Shown piece by piece: positions 34,261 through 46,249 of a stretch of 64,000 nt of DNA. The position numbers were made by a program, and so were the translations under genes. Location: contig NZ_RJVR01000216.1 of the NCBI RefSeq assembly GCF_003999195.1, forward strand, positions 1-64,000, given 5' to 3'. The notes below the pieces were generated by a model. That model did not search any database. It saw nothing but the letters and a program-made list of their open reading frames with translations, and was not told where the DNA came from. Each line of letters starts with the position of its first letter. Positions within the stretch are counted from its first letter, which is position 1. Source of the stretch: Streptomyces soli. Lineage in GTDB: Bacteria > Actinomycetota > Actinomycetes > Streptomycetales > Streptomycetaceae.

Positions 34261-34836
34261 TTACTGGCCGGGCTTGGGCGGGGTCTTCTTCGGCGTGACC
34301 TTCTTCGCCGCGGTGGGCTGCTGCTGCTTCGCCGGCTCAGCGGGAGCCGGCGCCGCGGGCGCGGGCGCGGGCGGCCGCACCGGGTCCGGCTCGATCGCGA
34401 TGGCGACCTCTTCCACCTGGTCGGCGGCCTCGCCGCGCCAGGTCGCCACGGCACCCTTGCCGCGCTCGGCCAGCCCGTCGTACGTCTCCCGGGCCTTGAC
34501 CGCGTACTCCGCCGCCCGGCCGACCTGCTGCAGCGCGAAGTCCTGCGCGGCCTCGCGCAGCTTCTTCACGTCGCCGTCGATCGTCCCCAGCAGCTCGCTG
34601 ACCTTGGCCTGCGCCTTGGTCTGCGCCTCCTTGGCCTGCGCGGTGACCTTCTCCTGCACAGCCTTGGGGTCGGTGCCGCGCACCTTGTCGATCTGCTGCG
34701 GCGCCTCCGCCTTCAGCTTCTCGAACAGCGGCGGGACCTCCTTCAGCTTCTCCGCGGCGAGGTCGGCGGTGCCGGCCAGCGCGTAGAGCGGCGTCGGGTC
34801 CTTGAACGTCTTCACGATGTCTTCGGTGATCGCCAT
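34261..34836 (-). CDS. HbhA-like helical protein
   Basis: This 191-residue protein is almost wholly helical in its first 140 residues (TADLAAEKLKEVPPLFEKLK, QEKVTAQAKEAQTKAQAKVS) and ends in an Ala/Pro/Lys-rich tail (AAKKVTPKKTPPKPGQ). This resembles mycobacterial heparin-binding hemagglutinin in layout, though in Streptomyces the role is unknown. ATG 34836 has a good ribosome site (GGGAGAAA on the minus strand). It follows the XRE gene on the same strand by 55 bases. Confidence 0.7.
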   Translation of the reverse strand: MAITEDIVKTFKDPTPLYALAGTADLAAEKLKEVPPLFEKLKAEAPQQIDKVRGTDPKAVQEKVTAQAKEAQTKAQAKVSELLGTIDGDVKKLREAAQDFALQQVGRAAEYAVKARETYDGLAERGKGAVATWRGEAADQVEEVAIAIEPDPVRPPAPAPAAPAPAEPAKQQQPTAAKKVTPKKTPPKPGQ

Positions 34837-34891
34837 GAGGGTTTCTCCCGTGGTGAGGGTTTTCGGCGTTGTCCGGTCTGCTATCGATCTG

Positions 34892-35371
34892 CTATCCAGC
34901 GGCCGCGGCGTCATCGCCACTGCCACCGGTCGTCCTCGGCTTCAGCACGGCCACAGCCTTCTTCGCCGTCTTCTTCGCCGCCCGCTTGCGCGGCGGCACC
35001 GGCGCCTTCGGCTGATCCTCGTCCACGGCGCCGTTCTCCTTGCGGAACGACTCGTAGATCTGCAGCAGCACCTGCTTCTGCTTCTCGTTGATCGCCGTGT
35101 CCGCCAGAATCGCGGCCCGCAGCTCCAGCCCCTCCTGGTCCCGCTCGTCCAAGATCCCCGCCTGCACGTACAGGGTCTCGGCCGAGATCCGCAGCGCCTT
35201 CGCGAGCTGCTGCAGGATGTCCGCGCTGGGCTTGCGCAGCCCTCGCTCGATCTGACTGAGGTAGGGGTTCGACACCCCTGCGGCGTCGGCGAGTTGGCGC
35301 AGCGACAGCTGCGCGTTACGGCGCTGCTCGCGCAGGTACTCGCCGAGGTTGCCGACGTTCAGTGAAGCCAT
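34892..35371 (-). CDS. XRE-family transcriptional regulator
   Basis: This 159-residue protein has an N-terminal helix-turn-helix (LSLRQLADAAGVSNPYLSQI, ERGLRKPS), a middle helical part (AINEKQKQVLLQIYESFRKE) and a Lys/Ala-rich tail like that of the HbhA-like neighbour. ATG 35371 follows the palindrome at 35401-35421, which overlaps its promoter region, so autoregulation is likely. It probably also governs the HbhA-like gene downstream. Confidence 0.85.
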   Translation of the reverse strand: MASLNVGNLGEYLREQRRNAQLSLRQLADAAGVSNPYLSQIERGLRKPSADILQQLAKALRISAETLYVQAGILDERDQEGLELRAAILADTAINEKQKQVLLQIYESFRKENGAVDEDQPKAPVPPRKRAAKKTAKKAVAVLKPRTTGGSGDDAAAAG

Positions 35372-35400
35372 GCTTCGATACTGCCCCGTAGTGCTAACTA

Positions 35401-35421
35401 TTGCAAGCGGATCGCTTGCAA
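35401..35421. promoter_or_regulatory. Perfect palindrome upstream of the XRE gene
   Basis: TTGCAAGCG, then GAT, then CGCTTGCAA: two perfect 9 bp arms 30 bases before the regulator start. A related half site, TTTGCAAAA, lies at 35475-35483. This has the form expected of the regulator's own operator. Confidence 0.7.
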
Positions 35422-35547
35422 ATGGCTTACGTGGCGACGAGGCGTCCTGTGAGCCTGAGCACGATAGGTGTCGTATTTGCAAAACACCTGTCGTGTCCTG
35501 TCTCACGCGATCACAACGGCCCACCCTTTCGGGCCACAACTGCGCGC

Positions 35548-37293
<1,746 letters not shown>

Positions 37294-37473
37294 TCACCAG
37301 GTGGGAGACCCCGACACGGTCGGGGCCTCCACCGGCCGGCCGAGACCCACCGCTGGTCACAGCCTCGGCGTAATGCTGGCTCGCCGCCGACTCCGAAGCA
37401 GCCGAGGCCGTGCTCCCCGATCCCGCCACCGAGTGGGAGGACTGCGGCACCTGGAAGACGGACGGCCCGGCCG

Positions 37474-37890
37474 TTATCCCTGGGACGCAGCTTTGCATAC
37501 GGGCAGAGGCCTATGGCGAGACAGCGGCGAGGACGGATCGGCGACCGACGTGCGGGCGTAGAGCACTGAGCGGCCGGCTCGGTGGGTGGTGACCAGGCCC
37601 ACGTCGCGCAGGGCGGCGAGGTGCTGGGACACACCGGGCGGGCAGATGCCGGTGCGGTGGGCCAGCTCGGTGGTGGAGGCGGGAGTCTCCAGTTCGGTCA
37701 GGAGCAGGGTCCGTGAGCGGCCGAGTACGGCGGCGATGGCGTCGGTCCTGCCGACGGGCCGGGGCTCCCACAACGACCCCACGCCGCACGCCGGGTAGGC
37801 GAGTTGCGGAGGCTCCGGCAGCGTCACGCGGGTGAGGGGGCCAGGCCTGGTGAACGCCGAGGGAATCAGCAGCAGCTCCGCGCCCGCCGT
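37474..37890 (-). pseudogene. ArsR-family regulator, C-terminal remnant
   Basis: The minus frame reads GAELLLIPSAFTRPGPLTRV and LAYPACGVGSLWE, then a winged helix TELAHRTGICPPGVSQHLAA, LRDVGLVTTHRAGRSVLYAR. This is the C-terminal half of the long Streptomyces ArsR-type regulators whose helix-turn-helix is at the end. The first roughly 200 residues are absent because the region upstream is the DinB-gene promoter. No start codon with a ribosome site is evident, so it is probably not made. Confidence 0.65.
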
Positions 37891-38034
37891 CCTCCGGGAG
37901 CGCGTCCGGTGTCGGAGGGCCAGCCGTAGCCAACACGCTGCCACCTTCCGGAGCATTGCGGACTGAAACTGACCGCAAGGTCTCGTACCTTCGAAGGAAG
38001 GAAAGACGCACGACGAAAGCAAGAGGTGTACGCC

Positions 38035-38586
38035 ATGCCGACCTTGGTACCCGCGGAGACGGACGAGCGCGACGGCCTGCTCAAGTTCCTGGACGCCCAG
38101 CGCGGCGGCCTCCGGCGCGCCGTCCTCGGCCTCACCGACGAACAGGCCACGACCCAGGCCGGCGCGAGCTCCCTCACCCTCGCCGGGCTCATCAAGCATG
38201 TCGCCCGCACCGAGGAGGTCTGGGTCCAGGGCACCCTGATGGGCCGCCCCGAATTCGCCGGCAACGAGGCGGACTACGTCAGCGGCTTCCAGCTCCTCCC
38301 CGACCAGGGCGAGACCCTCGCCTCCGTCCTCGCCCGCTACGACGCCGTCGCCCGCGCCACCGGGGAGGCCGTCAACAGCCTCCCCGACCTCGAAATCACC
38401 GTCGCCCTCCCCGAAGCCCCCTGGTACCCGCCCGGCATGAAGGTCTCCGCCCGCTGGATCCTCCTCCACCTCATCGAAGAGTTCGCCCGCCACGCCGGCC
38501 ACGCCGACATCGTCCGCGAGTCCCTCGACGGCAGGACCGCATTCGAACTCGTCGCCGAGTCCCTCTCCCAGGAGGGAAGGCACTGA
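38035..38586 (+). CDS. DinB family protein
   Basis: This 183-residue four-helix-bundle protein of the DinB/YfiT-like superfamily has metal ligand candidates His in LAGLIKHVARTEEVWVQGTL and the HxxxH-type late motif EEFARHAGHADIVRESLDG. Members are metal-dependent thiol transferases (mycothiol S-transferases) or unknown enzymes. ATG 38035 follows AAGAGGTG. It carries the common Streptomyces form with a C-terminal DGRTAFELV. Confidence 0.85.
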   Translation: MPTLVPAETDERDGLLKFLDAQRGGLRRAVLGLTDEQATTQAGASSLTLAGLIKHVARTEEVWVQGTLMGRPEFAGNEADYVSGFQLLPDQGETLASVLARYDAVARATGEAVNSLPDLEITVALPEAPWYPPGMKVSARWILLHLIEEFARHAGHADIVRESLDGRTAFELVAESLSQEGRH

Positions 38587-38608
38587 CCCTGAAAGCTGTA
38601 CGGCACGG

Positions 38609-39064
38609 CTACCGGGCCGGTCCGCTGAGCCGAGCGAGGCCCAGGTCGATCGCCTCCACCCGGCTCGGCGCGCGGTTCTGCGGGTCCCACCAACGCACTG
38701 CGGCAATCTCCTCGTTCGGCCGGAACTCGCGGGGCGTCACACACCGCCCCGCGAACAGCGCACCGTACTCGGGACGTTGCTCGGGGCCCAGCGCGAAGCG
38801 TGCGTAACCAACGAAGGTGACAGGCCCGTCGGGCACCTGCCCGGTCTCCTCCCGGAGTTCGCGCACCGCGGCCTCGCGCGGGCTCTCCGGGGGTTCGATC
38901 ATGCCGTCGGGCAGTTCCCAGGCCTTGCGGTGGCGGTCGAAGACCAGCAGGACCCGGTCACCGCACCAGAGGGCGAACAGAGCGAGCGGCAGCGGCGCGT
39001 CGCGCGGCGGGGCGGCCTCGTCGGCGCCGCGGTCGAAGGCGATCAGCCGGTCGGAATCAGGCAT
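38609..39064 (-). CDS. NUDIX hydrolase
   Basis: This 151-residue protein contains a complete Nudix box: from G in DGMIEPPESPREAAVRELRE through EETGQ (Gx5Ex7REUxEExGU). It hydrolyses a nucleoside diphosphate linked to another group; the substrate is unknown. ATG 39064 begins MPDSDRLIAFDRG; the longer upstream frame is not supported. It is convergent with the DinB gene. Confidence 0.87.
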   Translation of the reverse strand: MPDSDRLIAFDRGADEAAPPRDAPLPLALFALWCGDRVLLVFDRHRKAWELPDGMIEPPESPREAAVRELREETGQVPDGPVTFVGYARFALGPEQRPEYGALFAGRCVTPREFRPNEEIAAVRWWDPQNRAPSRVEAIDLGLARLSGPAR

Positions 39065-39257
39065 CCAGCACCCGCAGGACCTCTTCGTGAAGGGCGGCGT
39101 TGGAGACGAGCACCCCGGACGGTGATGACCGGGCTGCGTCGCTGACCGCGCCGCCCGCCCGATGGGCTTCGCGCCGATGAGTTTCGCATCGAGGGGCCGT
39201 CTACCCCTTCGTAAGCCACCAAAGCTCACCGGAACTCATCAGAGACGAGGGCACACC

Positions 39258-39662
39258 ATGTCCACGAAGATCTTCGTCAACCTGCCTGTGAAGGACCTCG
39301 CCAAGTCGGTCGCCTTCTTCAAGGGGCTGGGTTACTCCTTCAATCCGCAGTTCACCGACGAGAACGCCGCCTGTCTGGTCATCAGCGACGACATCTTCGC
39401 GATGCTGCTCGTGGAGCCGTTCTTCCGGCGGTTCACGAAGAAGGAGATCGCCGACGCCACGACGACCACCGAGGCGATCGTCGCCCTCGGCGTGGAGAGC
39501 CGGGAGCGGGTGGACGAGCTGGCCGACAAGGCGCTGGCGTCGGGCGGCCAGGCCGCGAACGAGACGAACGACCAGGGCTTCATGTACGGGCGGAGCTTCC
39601 AGGACCCGGACGGGCACATCTGGGAGGTCCTGTGGATGGACCCGAAGACGGTGGAGGGGTGA
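39258..39662 (+). CDS. VOC (glyoxalase-fold) family protein
   Basis: This 134-residue glyoxalase-fold protein has the layout of the PhnB-like/extradiol lactoylglutathione-lyase-type group: STKIFVNLPVKDLAKSVAFF at the start and FQDPDGHIWEVLWMDPKTVE with the C-terminal metal/Glu region. ATG 39258 follows GACGAGG. A terminator shared with the convergent asd gene follows. Function unknown. Confidence 0.85.
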   Translation: MSTKIFVNLPVKDLAKSVAFFKGLGYSFNPQFTDENAACLVISDDIFAMLLVEPFFRRFTKKEIADATTTTEAIVALGVESRERVDELADKALASGGQAANETNDQGFMYGRSFQDPDGHIWEVLWMDPKTVEG

Positions 39663-39664
39663 GG

Positions 39665-39702
39665 ACGCGGCTGCCGCCCGCACGGGGGGGCGGCAGCCGC
39701 GT
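39665..39702. terminator. Bidirectional terminator between VOC gene and asd
   Basis: A perfect 14 bp stem (ACGCGGCTGCCGCC with complement) with a 10-base loop lies between the two convergent stops at 39662 and 39713. Confidence 0.85.
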
Positions 39703-39712
39703 ACCGCGTTGC

Positions 39713-41631
<1,919 letters not shown>

Positions 41632-41715
41632 ACGCCGAGCCTGCGCCACCCCGACCATCAAGGTCCATTTAATTGTTGTGCACGGAACCAGTAAGCAACA
41701 CTACGATCCGCGCGT

Positions 41716-42144
41716 ATGACGCCGATGCAAACGCCGTACGAGATCTCCACCGACCCCGCCCGCCTCGACCGCGACCTCATCCACCACTGGCTCTCCACCG
41801 ACGCCTACTGGGCCCTCGGCCGCCCCCGCGCCAAGCAGGACGCCGCCATCTCCGTCTCCCTCAACTTCGGCGCCTACGACACCACCACCGGCGCCCAACT
41901 CGCCTACGCCCGCGTCATCACCGACCACGCCACCTTCGCCTGGCTCTGCGACGTCTACGTATCCCCCACCGCCCGCGGCCGCGGCCTCGCCACCGCCCTG
42001 ACCACCGCCGTCCGCGACCACCTCAAGCCCTTCGGCCTCCGTCGCATCCTCCTGGCCACCCACGACGCCCACAGCGTCTACGCCAAGGTCGGCTTCGAAC
42101 CGCTGGCGGACCCGGAGCGGTGGATGGCGCTGACCGTGAACTGA
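41716..42144 (+). CDS. GNAT family N-acetyltransferase
   Basis: This 142-residue GNAT enzyme has acetyl-CoA binding motif VYVSPTARGRGLATALTTAV (RGRGLA = Q/RxxGxA type) and conserved VYAKVGFEPLADPERWMAL at the end. It is the small Streptomyces type often annotated as an acetyltransferase of unknown substrate. The stop is 3 bases from the convergent kinase gene stop. Confidence 0.87.
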   Translation: MTPMQTPYEISTDPARLDRDLIHHWLSTDAYWALGRPRAKQDAAISVSLNFGAYDTTTGAQLAYARVITDHATFAWLCDVYVSPTARGRGLATALTTAVRDHLKPFGLRRILLATHDAHSVYAKVGFEPLADPERWMALTVN

Positions 42145-42147
42145 CCG

Positions 42148-43221
42148 CTACGCGGTGACGGACTCGTCGCGCCCATGACCGCGATGCCAGTCGGACAGAG
42201 CCAGTTCGATCTCGGAGGGGGTCGGTGTCTTCTCGATCCCCAGCGGTTGCTTCGCTGCCTCAAGCGCGCGCCGCACGGCAGCGGTCGCATGCTGAAGCCG
42301 ACTCTGGTCGGGCGACGCGCCCAAAGAGACCGCGCCCCGGATGACGTCCGTGTAGACGTCCTGCATCCGCTTGTAGTCGAGGTAACGCGGAAGATCCACA
42401 TCGGCCCCCCGGGACACTTCCTCCCCGACTGCTCGCTGCCATCGCTCGAACATCTCGTCCGCCTGCTCCTGGGGGTACCGCATCAAATGCAGGTGTGTGA
42501 CCAGGTCATAGAGCGGATCGCCGACCTGGGCGAGTTCCCAGTCGATGGTCCACAGTCGGCGGTCGGGATCGACGATGAAGTTCTCCCGGTGCAGATCCGC
42601 GTGGAGAAGACGGTAAGGACGCCGGATCAGGCCGCCTTGCTTCTCGACGCGTTCTACGAACCTGTCCAGGGCGTGCTCCGGGATACCGAGTGCTTCGAAG
42701 AGCCGGCCGTATTCAGTGCGATTCCGCTCGTAGACGTGCTCGCGGGTGTGGTCGACCATCCGCCTGAGGAACGCCGTCGAGTCCCGCTTGTCCACGGCGC
42801 CAGGGCGAGTGCAGATCCCCTGCCGCTCGAGAATCCGCGTGTCGAACCGGGCGAGGTTGCGAAAGAGCTGCGCGATCTGCTGGAGGTAGTGCGGGTCGAT
42901 GGCCGTGTCCACGGCACTGGTCTCCCCGAGCGTCCTGCCCTCGATGAAGATCGAAACGCAGACCTGACCATCGACGCGCAGCACCCTCGGGATCCTGCGC
43001 ACGTACGGCCGCAACTCCCTGATGAGTTCTTCCTCGGAGCCACGGTAGTCGTACCAGAAAACGTCCGATCTGGGCTCAGACACCTTCAGTCGTGGACCAG
43101 TGGGGTGAATCCGCACGGCATAGGATTCGCGGTGATGGCCCTTGAGAGGACCCTCCACCTCGGAATCCCGCCTCAGCGCAGCCGCGACGTCCTCAACGGC
43201 GGCGGCGGTCAAAGCACCCAT
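42148..43221 (-). CDS. Aminoglycoside-phosphotransferase-fold kinase (copy 1)
   Basis: This 357-residue small-molecule kinase has catalytic loop LLHADLHRENFIVDPDRR (HxDxxxxN) and metal motif TIDWELAQVGDPLYDLVTHL. The N-lobe contains HRESYAVRIHP and VSEPRSDVFWYDYRG. It shares its C-lobe order with the second kinase at 46301 (LRYPQEQADEMFERWQRAVG compare with MQYPDDQRDQVIEAWRNAVP). It follows the HAD gene on the same strand by 113 bp, so kinase and phosphatase are probably co-expressed. Substrate unknown. Confidence 0.85.
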   Translation of the reverse strand: MGALTAAAVEDVAAALRRDSEVEGPLKGHHRESYAVRIHPTGPRLKVSEPRSDVFWYDYRGSEEELIRELRPYVRRIPRVLRVDGQVCVSIFIEGRTLGETSAVDTAIDPHYLQQIAQLFRNLARFDTRILERQGICTRPGAVDKRDSTAFLRRMVDHTREHVYERNRTEYGRLFEALGIPEHALDRFVERVEKQGGLIRRPYRLLHADLHRENFIVDPDRRLWTIDWELAQVGDPLYDLVTHLHLMRYPQEQADEMFERWQRAVGEEVSRGADVDLPRYLDYKRMQDVYTDVIRGAVSLGASPDQSRLQHATAAVRRALEAAKQPLGIEKTPTPSEIELALSDWHRGHGRDESVTA

Positions 43222-43334
43222 CGACTGCGAGTCCTATCTTCCCTAGTGTCTCTACGCCCCGACCGCAACCCATAAGCGGCGTGGGGGGCTCGCCACACAT
43301 CTAAGCCCGCGGCCGGGTCGAGACTCACCGGAAT

Positions 43335-44036
43335 TCATCCATCCGAAACAGCTCTGCACACATCCTCCAGCGAAGAGACCACGTGAGAGGCCCCCGCGTC
43401 GTACAAATTCGCCATCTTCTCCGCGTCTCGCCCGTATCCCAAAAAGGTGACGCCGACCTTGTGTGCGGCGATGAAGTCGTCGGCGCTGTCGCCGATCATC
43501 AGGCACTCGGCGGGCGTTGTCTCCGTCGACCTCAGCGCCCTGATCAGACACGACGGATCCGGCTTCATCAAACCCGGGTCACCGGTGCGGCCGTGGATGT
43601 GCGACCCGAAGCACTCCCTGAGTCCCCGGCCGTCAAGATAACGCTCAGCAACCAACGGCGAGTTGTTGGTGGTGACTGCCACGCTGCTGCCCTTGGCGGA
43701 GAGCAAACGGACCAGCTTGTCCGCGTATGCCGTGGGTATCGCCGATTTGACGGCCTTCAACTCGTGCTTGGTCAACAGCTCTTCGAGCTCACGGTCCCTG
43801 CCGAGACCCATCGAGTCACGCAAGACCCGCAGCGGGTCATCAACATCAGGGGCGTCGGGGGCCTTCAGGCCCCAATCGATGAGCTGTCTCTTGAGTACGC
43901 CGGCGACATCCGCCGCCGGATAGCCGGCGAAGAGTCTGGCCACAGGTCCGTCGAAGTCGAACAGCACGCACTTCGCAGAGGCCACGAGTTCACGCAGCAC
44001 GGGTATCTCGGTAGGGGCGGGGGAGGGCAACGTCAC
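43335..44036 (-). CDS. HAD-superfamily hydrolase
   Basis: This 233-residue phosphatase-type HAD protein has motif I CVLFDFDGPVARLFAGYPAA, motif II AVTTNNSPLVAERYLDG, motif III Lys in GLMKPDPSCLIRAL and motif IV ECLMIGDSADDFIAAHKVGV. GTG 44036 overlaps the stop of the upstream GntR-type gene (GTGA), so the two are translationally coupled. The 5' third is duplicated at 44936-45088. It probably removes phosphate from a small metabolite, perhaps counteracting the neighbouring kinase (inference). Confidence 0.87.
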   Translation of the reverse strand: MTLPSPAPTEIPVLRELVASAKCVLFDFDGPVARLFAGYPAADVAGVLKRQLIDWGLKAPDAPDVDDPLRVLRDSMGLGRDRELEELLTKHELKAVKSAIPTAYADKLVRLLSAKGSSVAVTTNNSPLVAERYLDGRGLRECFGSHIHGRTGDPGLMKPDPSCLIRALRSTETTPAECLMIGDSADDFIAAHKVGVTFLGYGRDAEKMANLYDAGASHVVSSLEDVCRAVSDG

Positions 44037-44095
44037 TCGAAGAGTGTCAACGGCTCGGCGATCGTTGACCAGAGGGAGTCGAACCACCTCTGGGA
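43884..44095. repeat. 212 bp duplicated regulator/HAD junction, copy 1
   Basis: It matches 44936-45147 with only about seven differences. It covers the last codons of the GntR-type gene and the first 50 of the HAD gene. Outside it the paralogous regulators are far more divergent, which suggests gene conversion or a recent recombination event. Confidence 0.85.
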
Positions 44096-44833
44096 ACGGC
44101 GCACAAACTCCACATCATGAGGATCCGGGTCGTTCCCTCCAGTGGAGTAGTGGAAGAGTTGGGCATCCAGCCCCAGGAAATCGTAGATCATCATGTCCTC
44201 TCGCTTGATGGAGACCGTGCGGTCGACGACTTCGTAGTAGGCGAAGAGTGCCTCGCGGCCATTGAGTAGATACAGCTTGTGCGTAGGCGTGTAGGGAACC
44301 GTCTTGATCTGCAGAGACACCTCGGAGACGAGGCGACGGTCGGCCACGTCCTGAAGGGAGTTCTGGAAGACCTCGGCTTGGTTCCGCGTGAGTCTTCTCA
44401 GCCGTTTCAACGGCTGCTCGTCACTCGCGTCGTCGACCCTCCGCGGTACGGCGAGGGGACCTTCAAGCGTTGGCAGCAACAGCCTTACTGTGATGGTGCC
44501 AGGCTGGATGTCACCTGACCGGATCCGCTGCAGCGGTACCTGAACAGCCTTGTTGAGAGTCTCAGTGGTGAGTGAGAACACATCGAGAGTCACGCGTTCG
44601 ACCTCAAACGCGGCAGCTACGTGGGCGGCGAGCTCAGGCTCTGCCTGACCGTGCCGTGATCGCTTTACGCCCACCCGCTGGGCCACCGGCCGGTCCAGGA
44701 CGTACGCGCCCCGGCCCCGCTGCCGCCCGACCCGGGGACGGCCGTCTTCGATCTCCGCTCGCAGCTCAGCTGCGATGCGGCGGTAGGGCGCGGTTACGTC
44801 GCCATCCGATCCGGGCTTTGGGGTCACAAGCAC
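44033..44833 (-). CDS. GntR-type regulator lacking most of its helix-turn-helix
   Basis: This 266-residue paralogue of the regulator at 45085 has the first helix (APYRRIAAELRAEIEDGRPR) joined directly to the wing (RGRGAYVLDR). About 38 residues holding the turn and recognition helix (present in the paralogue as ERLCRRFAVSRATVQRALEE) are missing, in frame. The large C-terminal domain is intact (ERVTLDVFSLTTETLNKAVQ, GPLAVPRRVDDASDEQPLKR, REALFAYYEVVDRTVSIKRE, WFDSLWSTIAEPLTLFE). It probably cannot bind DNA alone but could dimerise or sense ligand. It is coupled to the HAD gene. Confidence 0.75.
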   Translation of the reverse strand: MLVTPKPGSDGDVTAPYRRIAAELRAEIEDGRPRVGRQRGRGAYVLDRPVAQRVGVKRSRHGQAEPELAAHVAAAFEVERVTLDVFSLTTETLNKAVQVPLQRIRSGDIQPGTITVRLLLPTLEGPLAVPRRVDDASDEQPLKRLRRLTRNQAEVFQNSLQDVADRRLVSEVSLQIKTVPYTPTHKLYLLNGREALFAYYEVVDRTVSIKREDMMIYDFLGLDAQLFHYSTGGNDPDPHDVEFVRRSQRWFDSLWSTIAEPLTLFE

Positions 44834-44836
44834 AAG

Positions 44837-45088
44837 CTACCCAGACTTCGCCAACTTGTTGATAGATATGCCGATCATCCCCCCGGGCGTGACGCGGCAA
44901 AGCTCCTTGGCGTTCAAGTCAAGACGCACAGCGCGCTGTCTCTTGAGTGCGCCGGCGACATCCGCCGCCGGATAGCCGGCGAAGAGTCTGGCCACAGGTC
45001 CGTCGAAGTCGAACAGCACGCACTTCGTAGAGGCCACGAGTTCACGCAGCACGGGTATCTCGGTAGGGGCAGAGGAGGGCAACGTCAC
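44837..45088 (-). pseudogene. Truncated duplicate of the HAD hydrolase 5' end
   Basis: It begins with GTG overlapping the second regulator's stop and reads TEIPVLRELVASTKCVLFDF, DGPVARLFAGYPAADVAGAL like the intact HAD gene, then diverges after LKRQ into unrelated sequence and stops. Only motif I is present, so no activity is possible. The 212 bp around it is about 97% identical to 43884-44095. Confidence 0.85.
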
Positions 45089-45147
45089 TCGAGGAGTGTC
45101 AACGGCTCGGCGATCGTTGACCAGAGAGAGTCGAACCACCCCTGCAT
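44936..45147. repeat. 212 bp duplicated regulator/HAD junction, copy 2
   Basis: This is the counterpart of 43884-44095. Its HAD side ends abruptly at 44936, marking the breakpoint of the duplication. Confidence 0.85.
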
Positions 45148-45975
45148 CTCGCGCACGCTTGCCTGGTCGTAGGGATCCGGGTCAGGGCCCTTGGCCGAAT
45201 GATGGAAGAGCATCGCCGCGAAGCCCAGGAAGTCGTATATCTCCATGTCCTCTCCAGCGATGGGCACCGAGCGTTGTACCACGTGATAGTAGCCCGACAG
45301 GGCCTCCGTGCCGTTGAAAAGGTAGACCTTGAAGAGCGGAGTGATCTCCACCGTTCGCATCTCGACAGCCACGTCTGAGACGAGTCTCTGGTCTGCCAGC
45401 GAAGCAATGGAGCTGAGCAGGCTGGCTGCGTGAGTCTGAGCCAGCCCCCGCAGGCGGTTCAACGGCCGACTGTCTGAGGCGTTCACGACCCGCCGTGGCA
45501 CCGCAAGGGGGGACGTGAGGCTGGGCAGGAGAACTCTGAGCCTGATCGACTCCGGCTGCAGTTCCCCCGCCCGGATTCGGCCTAAAGGGGCCTGGATTGC
45601 GGCCCCGAGTGACTCAGTGGTCAGGGTGAACGTGTCCAACGTGACATGTCTCGCTTCAAACGCACTGTTGAGGTGGTTTGCCAGGACGACTCCGGCCTGG
45701 CCGGGCATCGCACGTTCAGAGACCGGTAGCGTCGCGGACCGGTCCAAGACGTACGAGCCGCGGCCCTGCTGGGAGTCGATGTAACCGTCCCGCCGGAGTT
45801 CCTCCAGCGCACGCTGGACGGTCGCCCGGGAGACGGCGAATCGCCGGCACAACCTCTCCTGCGTCGGAATCTGATGCCCTATGGGCAACAGGCCCTCATC
45901 GATCTGCTCGCGCAACTCCGCGGCGATGCGGAGGTACGGCGGGATCCCGTCCTGCGCGGGACTTTGCGCACTCAT
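45085..45975 (-). CDS. GntR-type regulator (full length, copy 2)
   Basis: This 296-residue protein has an N-terminal GntR winged helix (PPYLRIAAELREQIDEGLLP, ERLCRRFAVSRATVQRALEE, LRRDGYIDSQQGRGSYVLDR) and a C-terminal domain shared with 44033 and 47776 (TLDTFTLTTESLGAAIQAPL, IRLRVLLPSLTSPLAVPRRV, TEALSGYYHVVQRSVPIAGE, MLFHHSAKGPDPDPYDQA). The C-domain is not UTRA or FadR as far as I can tell. ATG 45975 was chosen. Upstream, GTACAACTGTCAGTCAAG is close to a word before the third regulator, a candidate operator. It is divergent from the small membrane protein at 46250. Confidence 0.87.
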   Translation of the reverse strand: MSAQSPAQDGIPPYLRIAAELREQIDEGLLPIGHQIPTQERLCRRFAVSRATVQRALEELRRDGYIDSQQGRGSYVLDRSATLPVSERAMPGQAGVVLANHLNSAFEARHVTLDTFTLTTESLGAAIQAPLGRIRAGELQPESIRLRVLLPSLTSPLAVPRRVVNASDSRPLNRLRGLAQTHAASLLSSIASLADQRLVSDVAVEMRTVEITPLFKVYLFNGTEALSGYYHVVQRSVPIAGEDMEIYDFLGFAAMLFHHSAKGPDPDPYDQASVREMQGWFDSLWSTIAEPLTLLE

Positions 45976-46249
45976 GACAAGACCGTACAACTGTCAGTCA
46001 AGTGCGACGGGTTGACCGAACAAATGCGGGACTTGGCTGAGAGCGTTTGACGCTGGCAACAGCCCGAGCTATGGAGAGCACAACCGGCATGGACAGGCGG
46101 AGCACTTACCCAGGTTGTTGGGACATCAAGCCAGGTCAAGTGCGCTGCAGTGGGCCAATGGTGGGCAGCAAGGCTCACGCCTACTTTGATGAAAGGTCGA
46201 GCAGTCGGCCAACCTCAGTCACCGCTCGACGGCCAAAGGAGGTACGGCG

